Origin: Anthoceros angustus
Lineage: Eukaryota > Streptophyta > Anthocerotopsida > Anthocerotales > Anthocerotaceae
Direction: 5' to 3'
Assembly (NCBI GenBank): GCA_010909165.1
Contig: VJWM01000272.1
Coordinates: 88,094 to 152,093 of the forward strand
DNA: 64,000 nucleotides
The first letter of the stretch is position 1. Each line of letters opens with the position of its first letter. Below, piece by piece: positions 23,089 through 33,259 of this stretch. Position numbers and translations under genes: made by a program. The notes beneath the pieces were generated by a model. That model ran no database searches. It was not told where the DNA came from and saw nothing but the letters and a program-made list of their open reading frames with translations.

Positions 23089-23532
23089 TTGATGGTCGGC
23101 GAATACCGGCCCGCGACAGACATTATGCTCCGCCGACACGCAGGATGGCGCAGATCTTATTGCGTGATCTACTACCGGTTCACCGATCTCGCTGGTCAAA
23201 GAGGCGAGCTCGACAAGTGCCATGCCCGTGTGCGAAATGATGATCACGGTCTTCCTTACATCACGGGACATGGCACGCCAAATGCTACCGTCACCATCAC
23301 TTATTGGCAATGGCGCATTGTGGACATTAGCGGTATCTTCACTTTGATGAAGGCAACCAAGTCAAGTGGGTTTCAAGTAGGATACATCATAGGGTTCGAC
23401 CTACCACTTGTCCTTTTGTCATGGCATAATGTATGCGGGCCATGTACTTGCAAGGATCATAATAGACGAATGGGCGTTTATTGCCATTGTGGTTATAATG
23501 TCCGCCCGCAAGGAAAGGCGGAAAGAATGTAG
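23089..23532 (+). CDS. Hypothetical Cys-rich protein, element A
   Basis: This is an open frame of 147 residues that I do not recognise. The middle reads RVRNDDHGLPYITGHGTPN and the C-terminus has the compact pattern CGPCTCKDHNRRMGVYCHCG, which could bind zinc. The right arm has the same sequence on the - strand (about 37213-37760), including RVRNDDHGLPYITG and the Cys-rich end, but in two frames. Sharing between arms only shows that it was in the duplicated element. It may be an exon of the opposite-strand gene that continues at 25,300. Confidence 0.4.
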   Translation: MMVGEYRPATDIMLRRHAGWRRSYCVIYYRFTDLAGQRGELDKCHARVRNDDHGLPYITGHGTPNATVTITYWQWRIVDISGIFTLMKATKSSGFQVGYIIGFDLPLVLLSWHNVCGPCTCKDHNRRMGVYCHCGYNVRPQGKAERM

Positions 23533-23589
23533 GTGGCTGGATGATCTCCGCCCACTTTCCTCCACCCGTCACCACAAGGTGAAAACGGG

Positions 23590-24260
23590 AGGAATAACTA
23601 CTTGGACCATGGTCATTCGATTGCATTGCGAACAATGGTCCTTGGTATTCCACATGCCATATATGTCCATCCTGGACCATGGTCATCACACGCGAACAAT
23701 GGTCCTTGGGTATCTCGCACCACATATGCATTAACCATCCTTGGACCATGGTCATTGCGAACAATGGTCCTCGTGAAAGATGCTCAACATCGCAACACAT
23801 ATGCATTAACTTGACCATGCTCGCATGGTCCTTGGTCAAAAGTATTCAACACGCTCGACACATATGCATTAACCATCCTTGGACCATGGTCATTCGATTG
23901 CATTAACAATGGTCCTTGATCTCGAAAAGTAGTCAACGCTGCTCCACCATATGCATTAACCATCCTTGACCATGGTCATTCCGATTGCATTAACAATGGT
24001 CCTTGGATCTCGAATAAGTAGTCAACACTTTCCACCACATGCGAACTATTGACCATAAACTCACAAACCAACAACATCCATGGCCCATGGGCATCCGCTG
24101 AACAATCCCTGTCACGAATTATGTCAGATATATGCATATGACATGGTCATTCGATTGCATTGCAACAATGGTCCTTGGATCTCGAATAAGTAGTCAACAC
24201 TTTCCACCACATATGCAAGAACATCCTTGGACCATGGTCTTTTCAACTCACAAACCAACA
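23590..24260. repeat. Minisatellite of hairpin-forming units, element A
   Basis: Units of about 70-95 bases are built around the perfect palindrome gaccatggtc and flanked by ggaccat...atggtcc arms, with catatgcattaaccatcc as linker. About seven units are visible, some decayed. The right arm carries the matching array at about 36470-37215. There is no convincing coding frame. Confidence 0.85.
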
Positions 24261-25130
24261 ACATCCATGGCCCATGGGCATCCGCTAAGTTGCCAAATTC
24301 GTCCTTGGGTCACGAATTATCGTACAAATCGCTATATATGTGAAGCATGGGGACATGCCAACTTGAACAAAAAGACGAGGTGTGTGCTAAGAGACAGATG
24401 GTTAGGTGCGAGCCATGACGGCCGACACACCGCATAACACCATTCACCCATGGGCATCCGAAGCATGCGCCAAATTGGCCCTTCCACGAAGGCTCAACTG
24501 GCTATATGTGAAGCACGGGACATGGCGCATGGAATGTAGGTGACGGGTGACGGAAGGACTGCCATGGAGCTGTCGATTATGGCTCGCACACTTGACATCA
24601 AGGTAAAACCACCGCCCGGACGTGATGTTCGTCCTGTGGCATTGCATGTTGAACGCGGGCCATGACGGCATGAATGACCATACAACATCCTTGGCACATG
24701 GGCATCCGAGCATTGTTACCAATTTCGTCCTTGGGTCACGGCATTGTACACTGCTTGCCATATATGTGAAGCATGGGGACATGGGAGCTTGCTCAAAGAG
24801 GTGACGGTGTCCGACGCCAAAGACGGCATGGGGCATGCCATAAGCGGACACATGGGGGAGAACATGGAGGTGCGTCTTGAAACATGGCATGTCGGCAAGG
24901 AGCCGTGGCATGTCCTTTCGCTTACGCCCTCCCTCCTCCACCACAAGGTTACCACCTTCGGAAAACCCATATCGCTACCGCAGCTTGCACTCCGCTTGTC
25001 GCGTTAGGTCCGCTCCAGCGCCGCAGCTTGGCGTGGTTCCGCTATGGTTTGGGACGTGGACTTCAAGATTTGGCCGAGGTCGTTAAGCTTACAACCCGCT
25101 ACCATAACCCGTGACTTGATGATGCGCAGA
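24261..25130. other. Duplicated non-coding segment after the minisatellite
   Basis: Two related pieces share ccttgggtcacg and tatatgtgaagcatgggga (about 24300-24360 and 24730-24785). The right arm counterpart is about 35780-36470. No gene is recognised. Confidence 0.45.
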
Positions 25131-25310
25131 AGTGGTTGACGCGGAAAAGAGGACGGAGGGCCCCCACGCCCTGCTTATGCCCGGCCGGAGAGGCACGGAA
25201 GGTTTGGAAAATGGAGAGGACGCCGGCGAGCAGCCGTTTTCGCATGGTCAAGTGGAATTGCACAACGGCCTCGGACGGGTGCCAAAGCCAGAGGAACCGA
25301 GGCAAGCGAT

Positions 25311-26072
25311 GTGGGCGTATCTGTCGCCTCTGCAGACGAGGCGGGAGTGGATGCCGGGGAGGGTCCTTCCGTGGAGCCGAATGGAGGCATGGAGGGGCTT
25401 CACGGGGGAGGGGAGTTGCACGCAACAGCCGTGGAAGGTGTTGCCGGTGAGGAGGAGGCAGCGGCAACAAATCCTCCTCATTCCGACATGCTGTCTCCAA
25501 GAGGTGGGCAGCTAACGGTGGAGCTTGTGGCATACGACGCAGACGCGACTTTGAAAGGGCCCTCCACGCTGAAGAGTACGAAATTGCCCGAGGTGCACGC
25601 CGCGGACCTGTTGTGGAGGACGACGGAGGTCTTGCCGAGGACGCACCTCCGGATGGCGGAGGAGAATAGGGCTCTTCTAGAAGAGCTTATTTTTGGTGAC
25701 CATGGAGGACTCCAAAGGAGCGGGCAGGAGGGTCTTTCTGAAGGGCAGCAAAGTGCGGCCTTTGGAGTTGATATTGCTTCAGGCCAGCAGGAGGAAGAGG
25801 AGGGAGGCCACGAAACACCTGCACATGGGTCAGAGAGGCACAGACTGGACGAGGACACCACCGGCACCGAGGATGGTGAAAGCGGGAGGGAGGCAGCGGG
25901 AGTGGAAATGGCTGGTGAAGAGGTGGACGAGGACCTACCGACAACATTGACAGCAGGAGAGATAGGGGAGCTGACAGAAAAGTTGGCCGGTAAGCCACTT
26001 GACGACATCATTGCCGTGTTGTGCAAGCTGCATGGTCGTGGGGGGGTTTACATGGCTGTGAGCCGGCTGTGA
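25311..26072 (+). CDS. Hypothetical acidic protein, element A
   Basis: This is an open frame of 253 residues, the longest clean frame in element A apart from those open by pyrimidine bias. It is rich in Glu, Asp and Gly (for example QQEEEEGGHE and VEMAGEEVDEDL) with a more structured end, GEIGELTEKLAGKPLDDIIA. I know no family for it. The right-arm copy, about 35,090-35,750 on the - strand, is broken. The direction is opposite to TNP2. It may be the first exon of a gene continuing through the triplicated block to about 28,720. CACTA elements often carry extra acidic or accessory reading frames, but function is unknown. Confidence 0.45.
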   Translation: MGVSVASADEAGVDAGEGPSVEPNGGMEGLHGGGELHATAVEGVAGEEEAAATNPPHSDMLSPRGGQLTVELVAYDADATLKGPSTLKSTKLPEVHAADLLWRTTEVLPRTHLRMAEENRALLEELIFGDHGGLQRSGQEGLSEGQQSAAFGVDIASGQQEEEEGGHETPAHGSERHRLDEDTTGTEDGESGREAAGVEMAGEEVDEDLPTTLTAGEIGELTEKLAGKPLDDIIAVLCKLHGRGGVYMAVSRL

Positions 26073-26179
26073 TGGAGGGTGGGTGGAGAATGAAGATGAG
26101 GAGGAAGAGCCCATGGACGAGGAGGGACTGGTCCGAAGGCCTTCCAGCAGCTGTGAGTTGTGTGCGCCAAGATGCGCTT

Positions 26180-27665
26180 GATGGTACCATGGTCCAGCCA
26201 CGACGAGACTTTGAGGGATGATTGGTGAGGAAGGTAGAGTACGAGTTCCTAGTGTAGATCGCGAGGATATCGTGTCCAGTTTGGGCTTCATGGACAAGAA
26301 ACCACAACGTTGGCAAGAAGGTGCGACAGTGCTTATTTGGAGGAGAAGGAAAGATGCGAAATGGCTGCACCTCCGAACGCCGCACCAAGGCGTGGAGACG
26401 GGCCGTGGAGCAGCAAGCAGTAACGCACAAGCACGGTGGTGTGGCCAACCCCACAACAAGTACCGCAACTTCACTGACTTGTAAAAGGAGCATGGGACCA
26501 ATCCATTTGGTCCCATGGGAGCAAAAGAGTTCGAGAGAAGGTATGTTCAGCGGTGGGGAAGGATAACAAGACAAGAGTTGAAATGGGCTGCGAAACATGG
26601 ATTGGAGAGCATGCAGACTCACTGGAGTGGTATGGCGATAGATCGGGGCCTTGGTTGAATAGCTAGTGTGTGAAGATGCGATTGATGGTACCATGGTCCA
26701 GCCACGGCGAGACTTTGAGGGAGTTGGTGAGGAAGGTAGAGTACGAGTTCCCTAGTGTAGATCGCGAGGATATCGTGTCCGGGTTTGCGGGGCTTGGACA
26801 AGAAACCTAGCGTTGGCAAGAAGGTGCAGTGCGGTTATTTGGAGGAGAAGGGAAAGATGCGAAATGGCACCCTCCGACGTCGGCCAAGGCGTGGAGACGG
26901 GTGGAGCAAGCGGTGGTAACGTTGCACAAGCACGGTGGTGTGTGGCCAACCCCACAACAAGCGAACCCATTTCGACTTGCAAAGCACGAGCATGGGACCA
27001 ATCCATTTGGTCCCATGGGAGCAAAAGAGTTCGAGAGAAGGTATGTTCAGCGGTGGGGAAGGATAACAAGACAAGAGTTGAAATGGGCTGCGAAACATGG
27101 ATTGGAGAGCATGCGGGACTCCGGAGTGGTATGGCGATAGATCGGGGCCTTGGTTGAATAGCTAGTGTGTGAAGATGCGATTGATGGTACCATGGTCCAG
27201 CCACGGCGAGACTTTGAGGGAGTTGGTGAGGAAGGTAGAGTACGAGTTCCCTAGTGTAGATCGCGAGGATATCGTGTCCGGGTTTGCGGGGCTTGGACAA
27301 GAAAACCTAGCGTTGGCAAGAAGGTGCGACAGTGCTTATTTGGAGGAGAAGGGAAAGATGCGAAATGGCACCCTCCGACGTCGGCCAAGGCGTGGAGACG
27401 GGTGGAGCAAGCGGTGGTAACGTTGCACAAGCACGGTGGTGTGTGGCCAACCCCACAACAAGCGAACCCATTTCGACTTGCAAAGCACGAGCATGGGACC
27501 AATCCATTTGGTCCCATGGGAGCAAAAGAGTTCGAGAGAAGGTATGTTCAGCGGTGGGGAAGGGCGCAGCGATGCAAGAGTTGAAATGGGCTGCGAAACA
27601 TGGATTGGAGAGCATGCGGGACTCTTGGAGTGGTATGGCGATAGATCGGGGCCTTGGTTGAATAG
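26180..27665. repeat. Tandem triplication, unit about 500 bases, left arm only
   Basis: ttgatggtaccatggtccag recurs near 26180, 26685 and 27184, and each unit ends near ggttgaatagctag. The units encode, in shifting frames, VEYEFPSVDREDIVSGFAGL and HEHGTNPFGPMGAKEFERRY, so they may be coding. The right arm has a single unit at about 34255-34740. No known domain is seen. Confidence 0.85.
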
Positions 27666-28720
27666 CTAGTGGTCAAAAAGTGCGCATGTAGGACATGAAG
27701 GCCGTGAACAAGAATCGATGTGTGCATGGCTGCAGTCAAGGAGAAGGAAAATAATGTGCGTGAAGGGCACGAAAAGATGGAAGGAACCATAGCATGTCCC
27801 GAGGGGAAGGGAAGGAAGGTGGAACGAGGAGGGCATCACACCTGTGTGATGTCGGAGGCGGGGATGGTGTGGAAGGTGGAGGCGTGAGTGTGTTGCCACC
27901 CACAAGGCGAATCACAAGATCTGTCCAAAAGTGTGAGTTTGGTGGCAATGGCGGTGATGAATTGAATGCGATCATTTTGTAACATCGCACGGTGAATATG
28001 CAGCCTATGGGGCCGGAGTGCAAGGCCGAACGGAGGTTAGTGGCTCGAATGCCGCCAAAGGGTCGACATGAGCGGGAGAAACGGGAGGTGCTAGGCCAAA
28101 GGGTCGTGCAAAAGACGACGGCTATTGAAGATGCAGAGGAGTCGACTCGGATGACGCCAAGAGTCAGAGGCCGATCGTGGTATGTGCAAGTCCATGTCCG
28201 CAATAAGCTCGGATTGAGTGCGGACGCTCGGATTTTGATGCCGCCTTTCTTGCGCTTGTGCAAAGCGGGAGCAAACGGCAAATGAAACACGCACCGTGCA
28301 AGCGCATGCGAGGACATTCACAACCGCCATCGCGTAACGTGGCTGGTGGAGGGGAGGTCGACGAATAAAGAACTGCACACGCTTCGCTGGTAGTGCGCGA
28401 GGACGGGTGCCGGCCGCCACGAATGATGAAGGGAGATCGGCCTCATAGCACCGCCACACATGTGGAGCGGGCATTCCATAGTTCTCGTAGCGCTTACATT
28501 GTCCTTCGATATGTTTTAGCCGCTTGTGGAATGAACCCGAAAACTATGGCATATGTGCCGCAGTCAATGTTCGATTTGAAGCTAAGTTCAGATAGGGAAA
28601 ACGCACAAATGGGGCGTTTGAAGAAACGTAATGCATGTGTCGATTTGGTAAATGTGATGAGGTATTTATTAATCTATGAGGTGTATACTTATAACTATGG
28701 CATGGTTAGATATCTATGAA
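27666..28720 (+). pseudogene. Possible 3' part of the opposite-strand gene of element A
   Basis: Frames at 27992-28285 (RGRSWYVQVHVRNKLGL) and 28393-28719 (a segment ending YNYGMVRYL) are matched by the right arm near 33260-33930. No domain is recognised. Low complexity is limited, so coding is possible but unproven. Confidence 0.3.
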
Positions 28721-28747
28721 TTTGTACCTATACATAAAGAGTATGTA

Positions 28748-28772
28748 TTATATATATATATATATATATACG
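28748..28772. repeat. TA microsatellite, left arm
   Basis: This is an uninterrupted run of alternating T and A. The matching run in the right arm is at about 33156-33182. Confidence 0.9.
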
Positions 28773-29199
28773 TTTTGACCATGTATGTAGGATTATATAA
28801 TACATCGCGCCAACCGTATATATAATGGACATATAAATAATGTAGAATCCTACTCATATAATTAGGCAATAAGGGTTTGAGCTGTATATGGGGCTTGAAA
28901 AGAAAACCGTGTGGACATAGGGTGCATTGAAGAGGGAAGATGGAAAGAGAATGATACCTGTGGGGAGAGAGATAGAGTTACCGTAATTGCTATGTAAAAG
29001 CAAGAAGGCAAGAATAAAATACCGGGAGAGGGGAGCTCATTGTCACAATCATATGGCAACACAAAGAGGGAAACAATAAAGAAATGGGTGTCATCCCGAG
29101 CATTAACTAGGAGTGAGGTGAAAGGTGAGACCAAGTTGTTAAGATGGTAAGAGAAAGTGGAAAACAAAATCACAAACTTAACACCAAACCAACAAACTT

Positions 29200-29575
29200 G
29201 ATGACAAGCTCTTAATGGCGAGGTGTAAGGTCAAGAGACCACTTGCATGTTGTTAAGATGGTGAGAGAAGGTGGAGGAAAATCACAAACTTAACACCAAG
29301 CCACCTAACTTTTGGGTGTACCACATGGAAAGTGTTACATGAAATTGTAACAAAGGACTATAACATAACCAAGTTTTCATTGTATATGTTTGAAATCATA
29401 AACAATGCTAGCAAAAGGGATGTTGTACTTAGGAGGGTGAGGTGATGAGAGAGAGAGCCAGTTCATGTTAAGATGGTGACAAGATGAGAAGGAATAGTGT
29501 CAATCTTAATACCAAGCCTAAATAGCATGTTGCAATTTGGAAGTGTTACATGAAATTGCAATAACGATCGTAACA
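29200..29575. repeat. Subterminal repeats, right end of element A
   Basis: This contains repeated aagtgttacatgaaattg motifs and repeats of 'gttaagatggtgagag' and 'cacaaacttaacaccaa' (the latter two also at 29130-29200). The right element has the same set at about 32340-32790. Confidence 0.7.
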
Positions 29576-29599
29576 TAGGCTGCCTTTCTAGTAGGGACT
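29569..29599. repeat. Right terminal inverted repeat of element A and target duplication ACT
   Basis: The sequence gtaacataggctgcctttct runs into agtaggg, then ACT at 29597-29599. It is the complement of the left end with one A missing in the A-run. Confidence 0.88.
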
Positions 29600-32334
29600 C
29601 TACAAGTCCGCATACGTGAGCTTATCAAGACAAAGCTATTCGAACTTCAACATCTACCGTGGAAGGTAATGTGGTTGAAGATAACAGGATGCAATTCACC
29701 AAGTTCCTGTAGGGAGATGCATTGAGGAAAATGATGATTCTGGACGAAAATCCTTAAATAAGGGTGGTGTAGTTCTAATGCGCTACCGGATGAGAGACAT
29801 CCGATTTCTGGGCAATCGCAACAAGAACCCGCTGCAGAGGCAACTAACCGGACGGCTATTGGTGCTTTTGAAGGCATGTTTGATGATGATCCGCACAAGG
29901 TCACTGGTCAAGGAGACTAAACAATCAGAGACATAGAAAGGTGATAGGGTATTGTTCATAGCTTTAGGGCATAGATGGTAGATAGATGAGTTCATGTGGA
30001 CGTCCGCCGACCGATTTGTAACTTATGTCACGTCTGGCTTCCGCCACATCCAAGACCTCCAAAAAGACATGTTTCCTCACCGAATGACGACGATATCGAC
30101 TGTTGGCTTTTGTACAAGACAAGTTTTCATGACAATTGCTTAGTCGCCAAGCACTTACGCCGCCGCCTAGCCCTTACTTGGTATACAAAACATAGAACCA
30201 CACAAATTGCGTAAACCACCGACATGCCGAAATTATGGAAGAATACGGCCAGCCCCTTCCATCACACCGACAGCATCCATGCACACACATGGCGCCACCG
30301 CCAAATGACCGGATGAAGTGGTCCCGAGCCGAAATGCCCGAACTGGATGAACACCCAAAAACTCAACCTAACTTTCGGAATAGGGTTGGATTTTTTCCAA
30401 AACCCTTTGGTGAGAAACCCCTTTCGTAATGTATCGTTAAGAACCTTATAAAGATTGAACTTCCATGACATGGTCATCTGACTCCATCCCGACGCCGCAA
30501 TAAGAAGCTCATCTCGTAAATATCTTACCCGCTCAATAAAAGACATTTTCTTCCGCTTGTCGACATTGTGTTATGGTTGCAAGAACTCTCATCTCACCGT
30601 AAGCCCATGATATGCGCTCAACATATTGAAAACGGACTTTGAGCAATATCTCGCCAAGTGCTATAGCAAGATATGTGTGGTTCCCCAAGTACACCCATAA
30701 TATATTTTGGCCGCCAATCTAATATATCGTTGCCCTCTGTCAATCATACCAAGAATGGCAGAACCCCTTCTTCAATCCTTCCTTCAAATAACTCCTGCCA
30801 GGTAGTTTGACCATGTGAACGCAAAAGTTTGGGCAACCAGCCCAAAAGAGCCCAAGACGAACAAGTTTGATTTTTTGGCTAGGAACGATTGAAGAGGAGC
30901 ATGCCAGAAATTTTCCGAGAATCTTGAAGCCGGAGTTGTAGGATATTGTTAGGAAGGCGAAGAGGATATCCGAGGAAGAAGAACGGGTCAAACGACCCCG
31001 TGCAAGGCGTAATGGCAGTCCGGCGGGCGGTAGTCAGCATCACCGTCAGATCGCCACACTACGCCGGTAGGTCGAGAGGAAGGGCATACCGGTAGGTCGA
31101 AGATCTCGGACAAAAAGGGAAATTAGGATAGGGAGATATCCACTATATATGCCCACCAATAGTGGACTAGATAAATGGGTAATAGGAAATTAAAAGCTAG
31201 ATTGGGCCGTTAGGAAACTAGGGGAAATAGTATCTTAGTATAAGAGGAATTGGGAAACTCCAATCAATCAGAAAAGGTGCCACGTGGTGCATATCCAAGG
31301 GCGTAGAAGATTGGTAGTTACCATACCTAACCCCAAGTTATCTTTATAATCAGCATGTGTGTGTGTAGGAGGTCACAACTTGAAGGTGAGGAAGCGCCAA
31401 CACCGCAGAAGGCGCCACACCAAGAGTCAGAAGAGCCCCACACAAGATTCAATGTAATGCTACCTGCAGTGGATAGAGAAGAGGGGCAAGCTAGGCAGAA
31501 GAGGAAAATAGGCAAGACAAGTAGGGTGCAACAAGAGAAGAAGAAGGAAGGAAAGGGCCGGGTGGAAGGAAGAAGGCAATGCTTGCCCAAGACCAAAGGA
31601 GTGTTAAGAGCAAGGCATGTCAAAATTGAAGAGAAATTATGGAGAAGGGACTCTCAACTTGCTAGAGAAGATGTAAGAACTGGAACCTTAGAGAATTCCT
31701 TCTTCCAAATCACAAAGAATTGGAAACTCGAAAAGCAAGGGTATAAGAGCTAGGGGAATTGTGAGCAAGGTCAAGGCCAGGGTGTGTGTGTGTGGAAATT
31801 GCAAGGAGTCGGAAGGTTCTTGGCATCCATTCGAGATTGTCCATCTCGTGCCAAGCATGGAAAGACCATTGCCTTTTATGTTGAAGAAGACACTGAGGAC
31901 AAGCATCACAAGCGCCGCAAAGATCAAGGCTGGAGGACTCCAAGGAAGAGGAGGAAGTAGAACCCGAGGGGTTAGGAGGAGGAAACCTCCATGAGCGAGC
32001 CCCAGAGGAGCTCAAGAGATGCAGCCGGATAGGGCCAAATGGTGTATAGGAGACGCCACCATGGTAGGTGCACCCCACCGTGATAGGAACAACACGACAA
32101 GTGAGTGGGTACCCACTATAGCCGGGTACCCAAAAGACCGTAGTAGGCAGCCCACGCGTAGGTAGGCAACCCACGGCAGAAGAAGGGAATTGGAGAGTGC
32201 CCAGCATGTTGCAGCTTGGGTGAAGGCCAAGGCGTAAGGATGAAGAAGACAGAGAAGAGAGTGAGTTATGGCAATCAATGCTAGTCATTTGCAAGAGGAG
32301 GCATGGTGTCAAGCATGGAAGTACTTGCAAGGAG
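29600..32334. other. Single-copy spacer between the inverted arms
   Basis: This is the loop of the inverted duplication. The + strand near 29,780-29,910 reads ERHPISGQSQQEPAAEATN and EGMFDDDPHKVTGQGD before a stop. The - strand near 30,262-30,546 and 30,740-30,991 has open pieces (VRYLRDELLIAASGWSQM) that I cannot assign. From about 31,350 to 32,280 the + strand is purine-rich with no recognised gene. None of it recurs elsewhere in the window. Confidence 0.6.
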
Positions 32335-32790
32335 TACTAGAAAAGGCAGCCTATGTTACGTTATTGCAATTTCATGTAACACTTCCAAATTGCAACATGC
32401 TATTTAGGCTTGGTATTAAGATTGACACTTTCTCATGCCGTCACCATCTTAACATGAACCCGGCTCTCTCTCATCACCTCACCCTCCTAAGTACAACATC
32501 CTCTCGCTAGCATTGTTTATGATTTCAAACATATACAATGAAAACTTGCTTATGTTATAGTCCTTTGTTACAATTTCATGTAACACTTTCCATGTGGTAC
32601 ACCCAAAAGTTAGGTGGCTTGGTGTTAAGTTTGTGATTCTCCTCCACCTTCTCTCACCATCTTAACAACATGCAAGTGGTCTCTTGACCTTACACCTCGC
32701 CATTAAGAGCTTATCATCAAGTTTGTTGGTTTGGTGTTAAGTTTGTGATTTTGTTTTCCACTTTCTCTTACCATCTTAACAACATGCTCT
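32335..32790. repeat. Inner terminus and subterminal repeats of element B
   Basis: Repeated tgtaacacttcc, gaaaacttg and ttaagtttgtgattt motifs complement those at 29130-29575. Confidence 0.7.
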
Positions 32791-33155
32791 TGGTCTCACC
32801 TTTCACCTCACACTCTAGTTAATGCCCGATGACACCCATTTCTTTATTGTTTTCCCTCTTGTGTTGCCATATGATTGTGACAATGAGCTCCCTCTCCCAC
32901 CAGATTTTATTCTTGCCTTCTTGCTTTTCCTACATAGCAATTACCAAGAACTCTATCTCTCCTCGTAGGTATCATTCTCTTTCCATCTTCCCTCTTCAAT
33001 GCACCCTATGTCCACACCGGTTTTCTTTTCAAGCCCCATATACACAATCAAACCCTTATATGCCTAATTATGTATAGTAGGATTCTACATTATTTATATG
33101 TCCATTTATATACGGTTGGCCGATGTATTGTATAATCCTACATACATGATGAACA

Positions 33156-33182
33156 CGTATATATATATATATATATATATAT
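33156..33182. repeat. TA microsatellite, right arm
   Basis: This is a run of alternating T and A, counterpart of 28748-28772. Confidence 0.9.
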
Positions 33183-33259
33183 GAATACATTTTATGTATA
33201 GGTACAAATTCATAGATATCTAACCATGCCATAGTTATAAGTATACACCTCATAGATTA

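Larger units (their letters stand above)
7740..29596. repeat. Left arm of giant inverted duplication
   Basis: This arm is the reverse complement, with many small indels, of 32335-49492. I matched it at many points: 7742-7860 with 49380-49492, 8520-8700 with 48540-48760, 16000 with 43250, 19980 with 40700, 25000 with 35760, and 28800 with 33100. The arm includes a DUF7869-type gene and a whole CACTA element. Homology ends inward exactly at the CACTA terminus and outward near gatgcc at 7740. Confidence 0.93.
10524..29596. mobile_element. CACTA (En/Spm)-type DNA transposon A, 19.1 kb
   Basis: The ends are terminal inverted repeats: CCCTACTAGAAAAGGCAGCC at 10524 and its near-exact complement ending at 29596 (one A fewer). 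A perfect 3-bp duplication, ACT, flanks both ends (10521-10523 and 29597-29599). CACTA elements make 3-bp target duplications and have ends close to CACTACTAGAAA, and here the first bases are CCCTA. Many copies of short subterminal repeats follow inside both ends. The interior encodes a TNP2-type transposase on the - strand. Coding parts are broken, so this copy is probably not autonomous as written. Confidence 0.9.

Noticed and set aside
23590-24260. CRISPR-like array because of regularly spaced palindromic repeats
   Set aside because: This is plant nuclear DNA. The repeats and linkers are both degenerate copies of one unit, there are no unique spacers, and no cas genes are present.
31350-32280. 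Possible gene in the purine-rich part of the spacer
   Set aside because: Only short frames are present, with Lys/Glu-rich translation expected from composition and no recognised domain.
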